Shown here: one piece after another, positions 24,622-33,129 of the stretch
How positions within the stretch are numbered: position 1 is the stretch's first letter
Layout of the letters: the number at the start of each line of letters is the position of its first letter
Origin: Bog-473 sp963804055
GTDB taxonomy: Bacteria > Actinomycetota > Acidimicrobiia > Acidimicrobiales > RAAP-2
DNA: 64,000 nucleotides
Assembly: GCA_963804055.1 (NCBI GenBank)
Contig: CAWDOU010000001.1
Span: 434,001 to 498,000, forward strand
Direction of reading: 5' to 3'
Notes under the pieces: model-generated
What the model was told of the DNA's origin: nothing
Databases searched by the model: none
The model's input: the letters and a program-made list of their open reading frames with translations, nothing else
Translations under genes and position numbers: made by a program

Positions 24622-25751
24622 CCGGCGTCACGGTGGCCGGCGTCGGCCTGCACCCCTTCGGCCGCTTCGACGGCGTCTCGACCACCGACATGGGCGTGGT
24701 CGCCGTGCGCGCCGCCTTGCGCGAGGCCGGCATCGGCAAGGGCGGGTTCCAGGCCGCCTTCTGCGGCACGGCCTACGGCGGGGTCGCCACGGGCCACAAG
24801 GTGCTGAGCCGGCTCGGCATGACGGGCATGCCCATCGTCGACGTGGAGGCCGGCTGCGCGTCAGGCGGTGCCGCACTGATGCTGGCGGGGGCCGCCATCC
24901 GGGCCGGGCAGTACGACACGGTCCTCGTCTTCGGCACGGAGAAGATGCCCAAGGGGATCATCCGCTCGTCGTTCTTCGACCCCTGGCAGGAGGAGGCGGG
25001 CCTCGCCTCCACGCCGGCATTCTTCGGCCTGCGGGCGCAGCGACTGTGCCGGACCTCCGGCATCACCAAGGACCACCTGGCCCGGGTCGTGGTGAAGAAC
25101 CGTCGCCACGGAGCGGCCAATCCCGACGCCATGTACCAGAAGGAGACGACCGTCGAGGCGGTGCTCGGATCACGGGTCGTGTGCGACCCGCTCCACCTCT
25201 TCATGCTGTGCTCGCCCAACGAGGGTGCCGCCGCCCTGGTGCTGCGGCGGGCCGACCTGGCCCCGTCGGGCGTGACGCTGGCCGCAGCCGTGCTGCGCTC
25301 CCACATCCCCGGTTCGGTGCTGAGCGAGTCGACGCCACTGGCCGGCAAGGCGGACGACGACGTCCCGGCGCCGACCACCCTGGCTGCCACGGACGCCTAC
25401 GAGGAAGCCGGGGTGGGACCTGCTGATCTGCACGTCGTGGAGTGCCAGGACACCGACGCCGCCCGCGAGCTGGGCTCGTGCGAGGAACTGGGCCTGTGCG
25501 AGCCCGGCGGGTCCGCCGCGCTGCTCGACTCGGGCGCCACCACCCTGGGCGGACGCCTCCCGGTCAATCCGAGTGGGGGGCTGCTCTCGAAGGGCGAGCC
25601 GCTCGGCGCCTCCGCCCTGGGCCAGGTGGTCGAGCTCGTGCGCCAGCTGCGGGGCGAGTGCGGGCCACGCCAGGTCGAGGGCGCCCGGGTGGCCTTGTCA
25701 CACACGGTGGGCCGGGGGGCCAACGCCGGCGTGGTGATCCTGACCCGTTGA
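24618..25751 (+). CDS. Thiolase (SCP-x/lipid-transfer type)
   Basis: A 377-residue thiolase-superfamily protein. The nucleophilic cysteine is present (C80 in DVEAGCASGGAAL), and the C-terminal 'ALSHTVGRGANAGVVIL' carries the conserved histidine. The usual GHPxGA motif reads 'GGLLSKGEPLGAS', with glutamate in place of histidine. It ends the operon with the Zn-ribbon partner and probably performs CoA-dependent C-C bond cleavage or transfer on a lipid or steroid acyl-CoA. The substitution could alter chemistry or mark a known subgroup; alignment would tell. Confidence 0.88.
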   Translation: MTGVTVAGVGLHPFGRFDGVSTTDMGVVAVRAALREAGIGKGGFQAAFCGTAYGGVATGHKVLSRLGMTGMPIVDVEAGCASGGAALMLAGAAIRAGQYDTVLVFGTEKMPKGIIRSSFFDPWQEEAGLASTPAFFGLRAQRLCRTSGITKDHLARVVVKNRRHGAANPDAMYQKETTVEAVLGSRVVCDPLHLFMLCSPNEGAAALVLRRADLAPSGVTLAAAVLRSHIPGSVLSESTPLAGKADDDVPAPTTLAATDAYEEAGVGPADLHVVECQDTDAARELGSCEELGLCEPGGSAALLDSGATTLGGRLPVNPSGGLLSKGEPLGASALGQVVELVRQLRGECGPRQVEGARVALSHTVGRGANAGVVILTR

Positions 25752-25805
25752 GCTGACCGCAGGAAGAACACGCGACCGGCCACGGGGGCCGGCGGGGAGC
25801 CGTGC

Positions 25806-26324
25806 ATGGTCGATGCGAGCCTGTGGCAGGAGGGTCCGGAGTCGCCGGTCACCGAGTGGCGGGCGACCGTCTGGGGCATGCCGACCCTCTTCTCCCTGAT
25901 GGGCATTGTGTTCGGACTCGGCTTCCTGGTGATCGGCGCCGATCATCTCGTGGCACCGACGAGCTCGATCTCCCGTCTGCTTGCGCTCGGAATGATCGTC
26001 GGCGGACTGTGGTTCGCCGGTCTGAGCGGGCTGTCGGCCCTTTTCACCGTGAAGAGCATCAGGTTGCGGGAAGACGGAGACCTCGTGTTCACCGCATGGC
26101 GCCGGGAGGTCCGTGTCCAACCGGGTGGCCTGCTCTCCGTGCAGCCTGTGGTGTTCGATTGGAACAGGCTGCTTCCCTTCAGGGTCGACTCGGACCAGGG
26201 GACCCTCTGGTTGTGGCCCAGGTTCACCGACATGGACACGCTCTGGGACGCGTTCTTGTCGCACAGCCTGTTGGCGTCCGTTGCGCCGCTTTCGCCGTCC
26301 TTCCCGTGGAGCCGGAGCGGCTGA
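25806..26324 (+). CDS. Predicted two-helix membrane protein
   Basis: A 172-residue protein with two hydrophobic segments ('MGIVFGLGFLVIGADHLV' near 31-48 and a second near 58-80), then a soluble C-terminal domain rich in beta-strand pattern (IRLREDGDLVFTAWRREVRV). The layout resembles small bacterial PH-like or DUF304-type membrane proteins, but I cannot assign a family. GGGGAG lies about 6 nt upstream of the ATG. It follows the thiolase by 54 bp and is probably separate from that pathway. Confidence 0.7.
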   Translation: MVDASLWQEGPESPVTEWRATVWGMPTLFSLMGIVFGLGFLVIGADHLVAPTSSISRLLALGMIVGGLWFAGLSGLSALFTVKSIRLREDGDLVFTAWRREVRVQPGGLLSVQPVVFDWNRLLPFRVDSDQGTLWLWPRFTDMDTLWDAFLSHSLLASVAPLSPSFPWSRSG

Positions 26325-26348
26325 GAGCTGGTCGCGTTGCGGTCGATC

Positions 26349-27233
26349 TCAGGCGCCCGCGGGCGCGGTCAGGGAGGAGCGCCACGCCGGGGGAGCGATC
26401 GTCGCGAGATCGCGCTGCACCTTCGGCGTGCTGTCGCGCGGAGGCGAGTCGAAGAACGTGATCGATCGGCAACCCGACAGGGAGACGAGCACGGGTCCGA
26501 AGGCCGTGCCGTCGGCGTACTGGAAGTACAGACGTGCCTCGGAGCCATTGTCTCTCGGGCAGGCCACGCCGGCGTGAGCCGCCGGAGCCGCATTGATGTC
26601 GTCCACCAGGGTCGAAGCGAGTCGGGCCCCGATCGACCCATAGGCGATTTTGCACTGCGTGCTGTCCGACCCCGGGTCCCATTGCACGGTGCCGGCGGCC
26701 GGTTGCGAGCGAATGGGCACCGTCGTGGTTCCCGGGGGAGATGTGGCGGGGTAGACGAGGTCGCAGCGTCCATCACGCACGTACGTCGTTTGCACGACCC
26801 GGGGGATGGACTGCACGTTGAACGCCGACTGCCCGATTGACGTGCAGCTCTGCTGTCGGGTGACCGGCAGGAATCCGCCCCCGACGCTGACGAGGTCGCC
26901 CTCGTGCGCAATGACGTGTCCTTGTGCATTGAGCAGTTCGGCGGGGTGGAGCCGCACTTTGAAACCGGTTGGCCACAGGAAGGGGTCACGCCCCCCGAGG
27001 CCGGCGCAGGCGCCCGACTTGGTCAGATAGACGTGGAATGGCCCTTCGCTCGCGGCCTCCATGGAGAAGCCCCCGTCAGACGTCCAGCCGTCGGACGGAA
27101 GCGAGTAGGTCGGCCCGTCGTGCGAGTGTGCGCTTGCCGCCGCCGCGGAGGACGTCAGCCCGGTCCCGAAAGCCAGTACGGCCAAGACGATGACGGCGCC
27201 GGCCCGCCCGGTCCGAAGCGTGTGCGTGCTCAC
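26349..27233 (-). CDS. Secreted protein of unknown function
   Basis: A 294-residue protein with a clear Sec signal peptide: basic start (TLRTGRAG), hydrophobic core 'AVIVLAVLAFGTGLTSS', and likely cleavage after AASA near residue 35. The mature part has eight cysteines (for example 'KSGACAGLGGRDPFLW', 'QQSCTSIGQSAF', 'DGRCDLVYPAT', 'SLSGCRSITFF'), consistent with disulfides outside the cell. The GTG start at 27233 is 8 nt after TATCGT. I recognise no family. It is convergent with the small membrane protein gene. Confidence 0.75.
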   Translation of the reverse strand: MSTHTLRTGRAGAVIVLAVLAFGTGLTSSAAAASAHSHDGPTYSLPSDGWTSDGGFSMEAASEGPFHVYLTKSGACAGLGGRDPFLWPTGFKVRLHPAELLNAQGHVIAHEGDLVSVGGGFLPVTRQQSCTSIGQSAFNVQSIPRVVQTTYVRDGRCDLVYPATSPPGTTTVPIRSQPAAGTVQWDPGSDSTQCKIAYGSIGARLASTLVDDINAAPAAHAGVACPRDNGSEARLYFQYADGTAFGPVLVSLSGCRSITFFDSPPRDSTPKVQRDLATIAPPAWRSSLTAPAGA

Positions 27234-27294
27234 CAGCCAACACGATACGTCGGACGTGTTCGAATTGTCGGTCCCGGTTCACCGGGCCTTCCGC

Positions 27295-27738
27295 TCAGGA
27301 GCGGGGCGGCAGCACCGTGAAGGCGATCGTCGAGACGGCCGCCAGCTTGTTCTCCCGGCCGACGTCCGTGACCTCCACCTGGAGCACGAAGGTGGAACGG
27401 CCCTGCCGCACGATCCAGGCGTCGGCGCGTGCGGGGCCGACGGCCACCGGGGACAGGAAGTGGATGTTCATGTCCGAGGTCGCGGTGCTGAAGCCGTTCT
27501 CGTGATCGCACGAGTCATAGGCCAGACGTCCGGCGCAGACGTCGATCAGCACCGCAATGAGGCCGCCCTGCAGCGCGCCACGGACATTCGCCACTTCCGG
27601 GCGGACGTCCATCTCAATGATGAGGTGACCCTCGGGCGCCGGGATGTCCTTCGTGCCGAGTTGCTCGAAGAGGTGCCCCCCCTGTGCGATCACCTCGTTG
27701 TGCAGCTGGGACAGTTCCGCGTTGGGGAGCTTCGCCAT
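27295..27738 (-). CDS. PaaI-type thioesterase
   Basis: A 147-residue hotdog-fold protein. 'ANVRGALQGGLIAVLIDVCA' is the catalytic helix region of PaaI-like thioesterases (QGG in place of HGG), and 'VAVGPARADAWIVRQGRSTF' forms the later strands. It hydrolyses aryl- or acyl-CoA esters. ATG 27738 begins the homologous region; the open frame extends further but is not conserved. It differs clearly from the one at 15140. Confidence 0.85.
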   Translation of the reverse strand: MAKLPNAELSQLHNEVIAQGGHLFEQLGTKDIPAPEGHLIIEMDVRPEVANVRGALQGGLIAVLIDVCAGRLAYDSCDHENGFSTATSDMNIHFLSPVAVGPARADAWIVRQGRSTFVLQVEVTDVGRENKLAAVSTIAFTVLPPRS

Positions 27739-27811
27739 GGGACATGGATATCCCAACTCCGACGGGGCCGCTAATCGGGTCGGGCGCGGCCCTCCGTTGC
27801 CGATGCGAGGC

Positions 27812-28420
27812 CTACCTCGTGACGTCGAAGGTGGCGGTCCCCGTCGTCCTGTCCCCGTGGTGCACCGTCCGACCGATTGTGCCGGTGACGTGGTCGGAGC
27901 CGATCGTCCCGCTGAAGTGGGCGACATTCGACGTCGTCCGTCCGGTCAAGGTGGCGTGGATCGGCTGTCCGTGGAAGGAGCCGGTGACCGTGCCGAACGT
28001 CTGCGCGGCCTTCGACGTCAGGCTCAGATTCGACAGGTTCAGCGAGATGTCGAGGGTGAAGGCGGTCCCCTCGATCGTCCCGGTGATGTCCGCCACGGGC
28101 AGGCTTGCGGGGATGGAGAGCGAGGTCGTGCCCAGTCCCGTGCCGCTCTGCTGCGGCAGGGGTGGGACGACACCGGTCGCAACGATCGGGAGCCCGCGGG
28201 CCGAACCGCTGATCGGCCCGATGGTGGGCTTTGTCCCGCTCGCGCCGGTCCACGAGACGGTGGCACTGCCTTTTCCGAGGGGAATCGAACGCAACCGTGC
28301 GATCTCGGCCGTCACGGGCACGGAGAGCAACCCGAGCGCCGTCAGTGTCCCGACGGCGATGGCGGTGCAGCGCCACGTCCCGCGCCGGGACCACAGGCGA
28401 GGGGAGTGTCCGGCCGGCAT
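27812..28420 (-). CDS. Membrane-anchored or secreted beta-rich protein, unknown
   Basis: A 202-residue protein with a basic N-terminus and one hydrophobic segment ('CTAIAVGTLTALGLLSVPVT') serving as signal or anchor. The remainder is rich in Gly/Thr/Ser with strand-like repeats such as 'TGTIEGTAFTLDISLNL' and 'FSGTIGSDHVTGTIGRTVHH', suggesting a beta-barrel or jelly-roll. ATG 28420 is preferred over the in-frame ATG at 28465 because TACGAT ends 6 nt before it. No family is recognised. It may be a surface protein. Confidence 0.65.
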   Translation of the reverse strand: MPAGHSPRLWSRRGTWRCTAIAVGTLTALGLLSVPVTAEIARLRSIPLGKGSATVSWTGASGTKPTIGPISGSARGLPIVATGVVPPLPQQSGTGLGTTSLSIPASLPVADITGTIEGTAFTLDISLNLSNLSLTSKAAQTFGTVTGSFHGQPIHATLTGRTTSNVAHFSGTIGSDHVTGTIGRTVHHGDRTTGTATFDVTR

Positions 28421-28536
28421 CCGCTGATCGTAGGCAGCCACGATGTCCCAGGGCGGCGAGTTCATCCCGTCGTCACGCTTCCTTCGCGGCCCGTGGCCTC
28501 ACCGGGTCGGCCGGAGGCGGTGCATAGGATTGCTCC

Positions 28537-29643
28537 GTGGCGTCGGCCGGCGAACCTCCGACACCGGATCCCCTCTGGGTCGGTGACATGCAGATCCGTC
28601 TGCTGGCTCCGTCCGAGTCAGCCCGGCTCGGCGAAGCCGTTCGGGCCGTCTACGGCGAGACCTACCCCGTGCAGTGGACCTACGACCCGGACGAGGTGGC
28701 CCGCCGTATCGCCGCCGGTCTCCTGATCTCGGCCATCGCCGAGACGGCCGAGGGCGAGCTGCTGTGTCATTCGGGTCTCGTGCTCAACGCACCGGGTGAC
28801 GCCATCGGCCACGCCGGCCAGGCTCTGACGCTGCCCGCGGCGCGGGGGCAGCACATCTTCACCACGGTCAAGCGTTACCTCGTCGACTGGGCGGCGGCCC
28901 TGGCGCTCGTCGGCATGTACAGCGAGGCCACTGCCGCCCATCCCTACAGCCAGCGGGCCCTGTTGGATCTGGGCGGCCACGAGACGGGATTCTTGCTCGG
29001 CTTCATTCCTGCGACGGTCGACAACAACGCCGCGGAGGGGTCGAGCCGGGGCCGCACGTCGGCCGCATTGTTCTTTCTCCGGTTGCGACCGGGCCATGAG
29101 CGGATGCTCTATGCGCCCACCCGTCACCGCGACATCGTGCTCCAGACGATTCAGATCTGTGGGTCCCGGTCCACCCTGGCCGAGGCGCCGGCGAGCCCGG
29201 ACCTTCCCCCCGTCTCCGAACTCTCCATCGAGAATGATCCCGGCGACAACGTCGCGACCCTGATGGTGCACCGGGCCGGCGAGGACCTGACCGCCCGTGT
29301 CGACGCGGAGCGCGCCCGGCTGTTCGGTGAGGGCGTCGACGCCCTGTATGTGGATCTGCCGCTCGACCGGCCCGAGTCGGCGCACGTGAGCACTGCCCTG
29401 CAGGAGCTCAGCCTGTCCTACTCGGGGATCTTCCCCAACAACCGGGCCGCGGCGGACGTCCTCCGGCTGCAGTGCCTGCGCGACGCCACCGCCTGGAGTC
29501 ACGACGTGGCGGTGGCCTCCCCCCACGGTGCCGCACTGCTCGAGTATGTGATCGCGGACATGGAGGCGGTGGGCCAGAGGGTCGAGCGGGCCGCCAACAC
29601 GTGTGTTCCCGGTGACGCCGTCCCGCTGGTCGCCGTGCGCTGA
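28537..29643 (+). CDS. GNAT-fold protein like those fused to anti-sigma regulators
   Basis: A 368-residue protein. 'LALVGMYSEATAAHPYSQRA' and 'LGGHETGFLLGFIPATV' match the acetyltransferase-like region often found fused to RsbW-type ATPases, while this one stands alone. A second domain after residue 230 is less conserved and ends with 'LSYSGIFPNNRAAADVL', which also resembles such proteins. GTG 28537 lies exactly 6 nt after TAGGAT (28525-28530). Activity unknown. It flanks the van locus and points toward it (convergent with vanX). Confidence 0.7.
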   Translation: MASAGEPPTPDPLWVGDMQIRLLAPSESARLGEAVRAVYGETYPVQWTYDPDEVARRIAAGLLISAIAETAEGELLCHSGLVLNAPGDAIGHAGQALTLPAARGQHIFTTVKRYLVDWAAALALVGMYSEATAAHPYSQRALLDLGGHETGFLLGFIPATVDNNAAEGSSRGRTSAALFFLRLRPGHERMLYAPTRHRDIVLQTIQICGSRSTLAEAPASPDLPPVSELSIENDPGDNVATLMVHRAGEDLTARVDAERARLFGEGVDALYVDLPLDRPESAHVSTALQELSLSYSGIFPNNRAAADVLRLQCLRDATAWSHDVAVASPHGAALLEYVIADMEAVGQRVERAANTCVPGDAVPLVAVR

Positions 29644-29658
29644 GGGCGCCAACCCGGA

Positions 29659-30273
29659 TCAGGCGATCGGGAAATCGAAATAGGTGTCCGGGTACGGCTC
29701 GTGTCCGAGGGTGTAGTGCCACCATTCACGGTCGTAGGACCTGAAGCCGCAGTCCTCCATGATGGAGCACAGAGAGCGGCGGTTCCTCGCCTCGAGTTGC
29801 GAGATTCCCCGTGCGCCATGATGCGAGATCGGATCCATCAGATCGTGGTCTCCACCCATGGCAGCCAGATCTCCGCTGCCCAGGTCGTAGAGGGTCAGGT
29901 CGACCGTGCTGCCCCTGCTGTGCCCCGATCTGGTCGCCACGTAGCCGTCCTCGAACATCGTGACCCTCTCCATGTTGGGATAGTGCCGCATCTTCGTCCG
30001 GCCGTCCTCCGGCTGTTCTGACCATCGCACGAAGCAATCCACGGCCCGCTGCGGCCGGTAGCCGTCCCAGAGGAGCAGACCGAAACCCCACGACGCAGCC
30101 TGGTCCCGTGCGTGCGCGAGCGCTGCGCACAATGCCCTCGTACCGACGATGCGATTCGCCAGGTACCCGTCGACCGGCCGCCCGGTGAAGTTGTCCCACG
30201 TGGCGTACTTTGCATCCCAGCGAACTCCGGGCACCAGCTCGTCGACGTAGACGAACTGCTCGAACATGGTCAT
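29659..30273 (-). CDS. vanX: D-Ala-D-Ala dipeptidase VanX
   Basis: A 204-residue zinc dipeptidase that hydrolyses D-Ala-D-Ala so only D-Ala-D-Lac enters the cell wall. All hallmarks are visible: R73 in 'WDGYRPQRAVDCF', zinc ligands H118 and D125 in 'SGHSRGSTVDLTLYD', and catalytic E183 with third ligand H186 in REWWHYT. The length matches enterococcal VanX (202). ATG 30273 overlaps the vanA stop by ATGA. It is the last gene of a vanHAX operon. Without VanX the ligase alone would not give resistance, so its intactness argues for a working system. Confidence 0.96.
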   Translation of the reverse strand: MTMFEQFVYVDELVPGVRWDAKYATWDNFTGRPVDGYLANRIVGTRALCAALAHARDQAASWGFGLLLWDGYRPQRAVDCFVRWSEQPEDGRTKMRHYPNMERVTMFEDGYVATRSGHSRGSTVDLTLYDLGSGDLAAMGGDHDLMDPISHHGARGISQLEARNRRSLCSIMEDCGFRSYDREWWHYTLGHEPYPDTYFDFPIA

Positions 30274-31304
30274 CTCGCGCTCAGCGCCAAGGCCACGACC
30301 CGGTCGACGACATCGGCGAGCGACCATCCCGCGGCCGCCATCATCCTCGGAAAGCGGCTGTACGACGTCAGGCCGGGCATCGTGTTGACCTCGTTCAGGA
30401 CGACCGTTCCGTCCTCCTGCAGGAACAGGTCCACCCGCGACAGACCCCGGCACCCCAAGGCCTGGTAGAGGGTCCTCGCCGTCTCTTGGACACGTGCTCG
30501 TGATTCCGGTGGGATGTCGGCGGGCACAATGAAGGTGGCGTTCTCCGAGCCACTCTCCGGCCGCTGTTCCTGATGGATTCTGAAGAACCCATGGGACAGA
30601 GCGACGCGGTCCGGCTCGCCGACGATCAGGTCGGCGCCGTTGCCGATGACCGCGCAGCCGATCTCGCTCCCGATGAGGGCGTCCTCAATGAGGACCTTCG
30701 TGTCGTAGCGCCGTGCGGTGTCGATCGCACCCAGGAGTTCCTCCGGGCGGGAGACCTTGCTGACGCCGAACGACGACCCCGACCGGGCCGGCTTTACGAA
30801 CACGGGGTAGGTGAACTCGTCGGGATCGACGACAACGTGCGGTGTGATCGCTCGGAAACGCGGTGTTTCGATGCCGGCCTGGCGAGCGACGAGGTACGTG
30901 AGCGACTTGTCCATGCACAGCGCGGAGCTCTGAATGTCGCAGCCCACGTAGGGGACGCCGGACAGGTCCAGCAAGCCCTGGATGGCCCCGTCCTCGCCCT
31001 GTTTCCCGTGCAGAACAGGGAACACCAGGTCCACGGGGACCTCTTCGTAGCCCTCCGGGGTGTGGACGAGGAGCCCGTGCACGCGTCGGTCCGGCGACAG
31101 CAGCGCGGGAAGGCAGGTGCCGGCTTCCCAATCCGCATCGGGGTCGTCACACAGTGTCCAGTTGCCCCGTGTCGTGATGCCGACGTAGAACGGTTCGTAC
31201 GTAGCGGGGTCGAGGGCCCTCGCGACCTCTTGCGCTGACTTGAGCGAAACCGCATGCTCTTCTGAAGATCCTCCGAAGAGGACCGCGATCCGCACCCTAG
31301 CCAT
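30270..31304 (-). CDS. vanA: D-alanine--D-lactate ligase, VanA type
   Basis: A 344-residue ATP-grasp ligase. It closely follows enterococcal VanA over its length: 'AVLFGGSSEEHAVSLKSAQE', 'GCDIQSSALCMDKSLTYLVA', 'PVFVKPARSGSSFGVSKV' and 'NEVNTMPGLTSYSRFPRMMA'. The omega-loop 'GFFRIHQEQRPESGSENA' carries H244 at the same number as VanA, the residue that selects D-lactate over D-alanine. The product makes D-Ala-D-Lac depsipeptide, lowering vancomycin affinity. It overlaps vanH by 8 bp and vanX by 4 bp. The type call (D-Lac, not D-Ser or Ddl) is firm from the loop. Confidence 0.96.
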   Translation of the reverse strand: MARVRIAVLFGGSSEEHAVSLKSAQEVARALDPATYEPFYVGITTRGNWTLCDDPDADWEAGTCLPALLSPDRRVHGLLVHTPEGYEEVPVDLVFPVLHGKQGEDGAIQGLLDLSGVPYVGCDIQSSALCMDKSLTYLVARQAGIETPRFRAITPHVVVDPDEFTYPVFVKPARSGSSFGVSKVSRPEELLGAIDTARRYDTKVLIEDALIGSEIGCAVIGNGADLIVGEPDRVALSHGFFRIHQEQRPESGSENATFIVPADIPPESRARVQETARTLYQALGCRGLSRVDLFLQEDGTVVLNEVNTMPGLTSYSRFPRMMAAAGWSLADVVDRVVALALSAR

Positions 31305-32352
31305 GAGGATCCGCTCCCAGGAAGCAGAGACAGTTGGTGAGAGTGGCCTCCATGATGTCCCGGAGGGCGTGGTCCGTGTAGTAGGCGGTGTGTGGTGTGA
31401 TCACGACGTTCGGCAGCTTCTGCAATCGCGCCAACAGCGGGTGCGAAGCGGGATCCCGGCTGTGATCGAAGTAGAAGATGCCGTCCTCGCCTTCGAGGAC
31501 ATCCAGGGCCGCTCCACCGAGGCGCCCGCTCTCCAGGGCGTCGAGAAGGGCCTCCGTGGCGACGAGTGATCCCCGTCCCGTGTTGATGACGAACGCCCCT
31601 GGCTTCATCTGCCCGATCCGTTGGCGGTCCAGGAGGTGGTGGGTCTCTCCGGTGAGAGGCGTGTGGAGCGTGACGACATCGCTGTGCGCCAGCAGGGCGG
31701 CGAGGGGCACGCAGCCGATGGAGGGCTCTGGACGCCGGTCATGGACGAGCACCCGACCGCCGAAGCCCCGCAGGCGGTCGAGAACCGCAGATCCGATGCG
31801 CCCCGCCCCGATCACGCCGATCGTCATGTCGCGGAGCTCCCGCCCGAGGACCTCGCCCAATCGGTAGTCGTGCGCCTGTGAGCGGAGGACTGTCGATTGG
31901 GCGTTTCGCGCCACCATCAACAGCAACAGCAGCGTATAGTCGGCCACGCTGGCCGGCGAGTAGGCGACGTTCTCGACCGAAATCTGCAGGCACTCCGCTG
32001 CGCGCAGATCGATATGGTCATATCCCACGCTCCTGGTCGAGATGTACCTCACGCCGGCCTGGTGGAGAGCACGAAGGGTGGCGTGTGAGACCTGCGATTT
32101 GTGGCCGATGCTGATGCAGCGATTTCCGGCGCTCAGGCGAGCGGTTCCCTCCGACGCCGGGGCGCTTGTGATGGTCGGGCTGACGCCATGTCGGGCCGCG
32201 ATCTCCCGGAGCAAGGCCGTCTCGTTCGGCTCGCAGCCATAGAAGGTGATGCCGATCCGAGCAGAGGTGTGGGTTTCATGGCGCGCGCCCGCAGAGAACG
32301 CCGGCCGGGGTGCGGGGTGAGCTGCCGAGCGCACCGGTACTCTGGGGTCCAC
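31297..32352 (-). CDS. vanH: D-lactate dehydrogenase VanH
   Basis: A D-isomer-specific 2-hydroxyacid dehydrogenase that reduces pyruvate to D-lactate for VanA. The conserved body begins at 'RIGITFYGCEPNE'. Features are 'VRYISTRSVGYDHIDLRAAE', the NAD-binding GVIGAGRIGSAV and 'LPNVVITPHTAYYTDHALRD' with the catalytic histidine. The frame is open to GTG 32352 (351 residues), giving about 30 extra N-terminal residues that are not VanH-like. GTG 32334 is another option. An ATG at 32279 lies one frame off; one added A in the AAA after it would give MKTHTSARIG, the expected short N-terminus. The start is therefore uncertain. Confidence 0.93.
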   Translation of the reverse strand: MDPRVPVRSAAHPAPRPAFSAGARHETHTSARIGITFYGCEPNETALLREIAARHGVSPTITSAPASEGTARLSAGNRCISIGHKSQVSHATLRALHQAGVRYISTRSVGYDHIDLRAAECLQISVENVAYSPASVADYTLLLLLMVARNAQSTVLRSQAHDYRLGEVLGRELRDMTIGVIGAGRIGSAVLDRLRGFGGRVLVHDRRPEPSIGCVPLAALLAHSDVVTLHTPLTGETHHLLDRQRIGQMKPGAFVINTGRGSLVATEALLDALESGRLGGAALDVLEGEDGIFYFDHSRDPASHPLLARLQKLPNVVITPHTAYYTDHALRDIMEATLTNCLCFLGADPHG

Positions 32353-32442
32353 CCCATCGAGTCAATCCATTGCGATGTTGTCAGCGGGTATCGAGCTTTG
32401 GATACGCCGGCGATATGTCCCGGCACGTAACCTGGCCTGAAT

Positions 32443-33129
32443 GTGCGTGTTCTGATCGTCGAGGACGAGCCCTACATGGCCGATGCCATTCGTGACGGTC
32501 TACGGCTGGAGGCGATCGCCGCCGATATCGCAGCGGACGGTCACGCTGCCCTGGAGCTGTTGCGCGTCAATTCCTACGACATCGCCGTCCTCGACCGCGA
32601 CATCCCAGGGCCCTCTGGTGACCAGGTGGCGGGGCGCATCGTCGCCTCGGGCAGCGGCATCCCTATCCTCATGCTCACAGCCGCAGACCGCCTCGATGAC
32701 AAGGCTTCCGGGTTCGAGCTCGGCGCCGACGACTACCTCACGAAGCCCTTCGAGCTCCGGGAGCTCGTGCTTCGCCTCCGGGCACTCGATCGCCGGCGAG
32801 CGCACCACAGGCCGCCGGTGCGGGAGATCGCAGGGTTGCGGCTCGATCCGTTCCGACGCGAGGTGTATCGGGACGGGCGCTATGTCGTGCTCACCCGCAA
32901 GCAGTTCGCAGTGCTCGAGGTACTCGTGGCGGCAGATGGCGGCGTCGTCAGTGCCGAAGAGCTCTTGGAACGGGCTTGGGACGAGAATGCGGACCCTTTC
33001 ACGAATGCGGTGCGCATCACGGTCTCATCGTTGCGCAAGCGTCTCGGTGGGCCCCCGATCATCGCCACGGTGGCCGGTGTCGGCTATCGGATCGAGGCTG
33101 CGGCGGAGTCTGAGGAAGATCATGGATAG
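32443..33129 (+). CDS. vanR: Response regulator VanR
   Basis: A 228-residue OmpR/PhoB-type regulator: receiver domain with D51 (AVLDRDIPGPSG) and switch lysine K101 (YLTKPFELRE), then a winged helix ('LTRKQFAVLEVLVAADGGVV' and 'VRITVSSLRKRLGGPP'). It diverges from vanH, with 90 bp between starts, and overlaps vanS by 8 bp. By analogy with actinobacterial VanRS it activates vanHAX after phosphorylation by VanS. GTG 32443 starts the conserved sequence (MRVLIVEDEP); TAACCT lies 9 nt upstream. Confidence 0.94.
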   Translation: MRVLIVEDEPYMADAIRDGLRLEAIAADIAADGHAALELLRVNSYDIAVLDRDIPGPSGDQVAGRIVASGSGIPILMLTAADRLDDKASGFELGADDYLTKPFELRELVLRLRALDRRRAHHRPPVREIAGLRLDPFRREVYRDGRYVVLTRKQFAVLEVLVAADGGVVSAEELLERAWDENADPFTNAVRITVSSLRKRLGGPPIIATVAGVGYRIEAAAESEEDHG

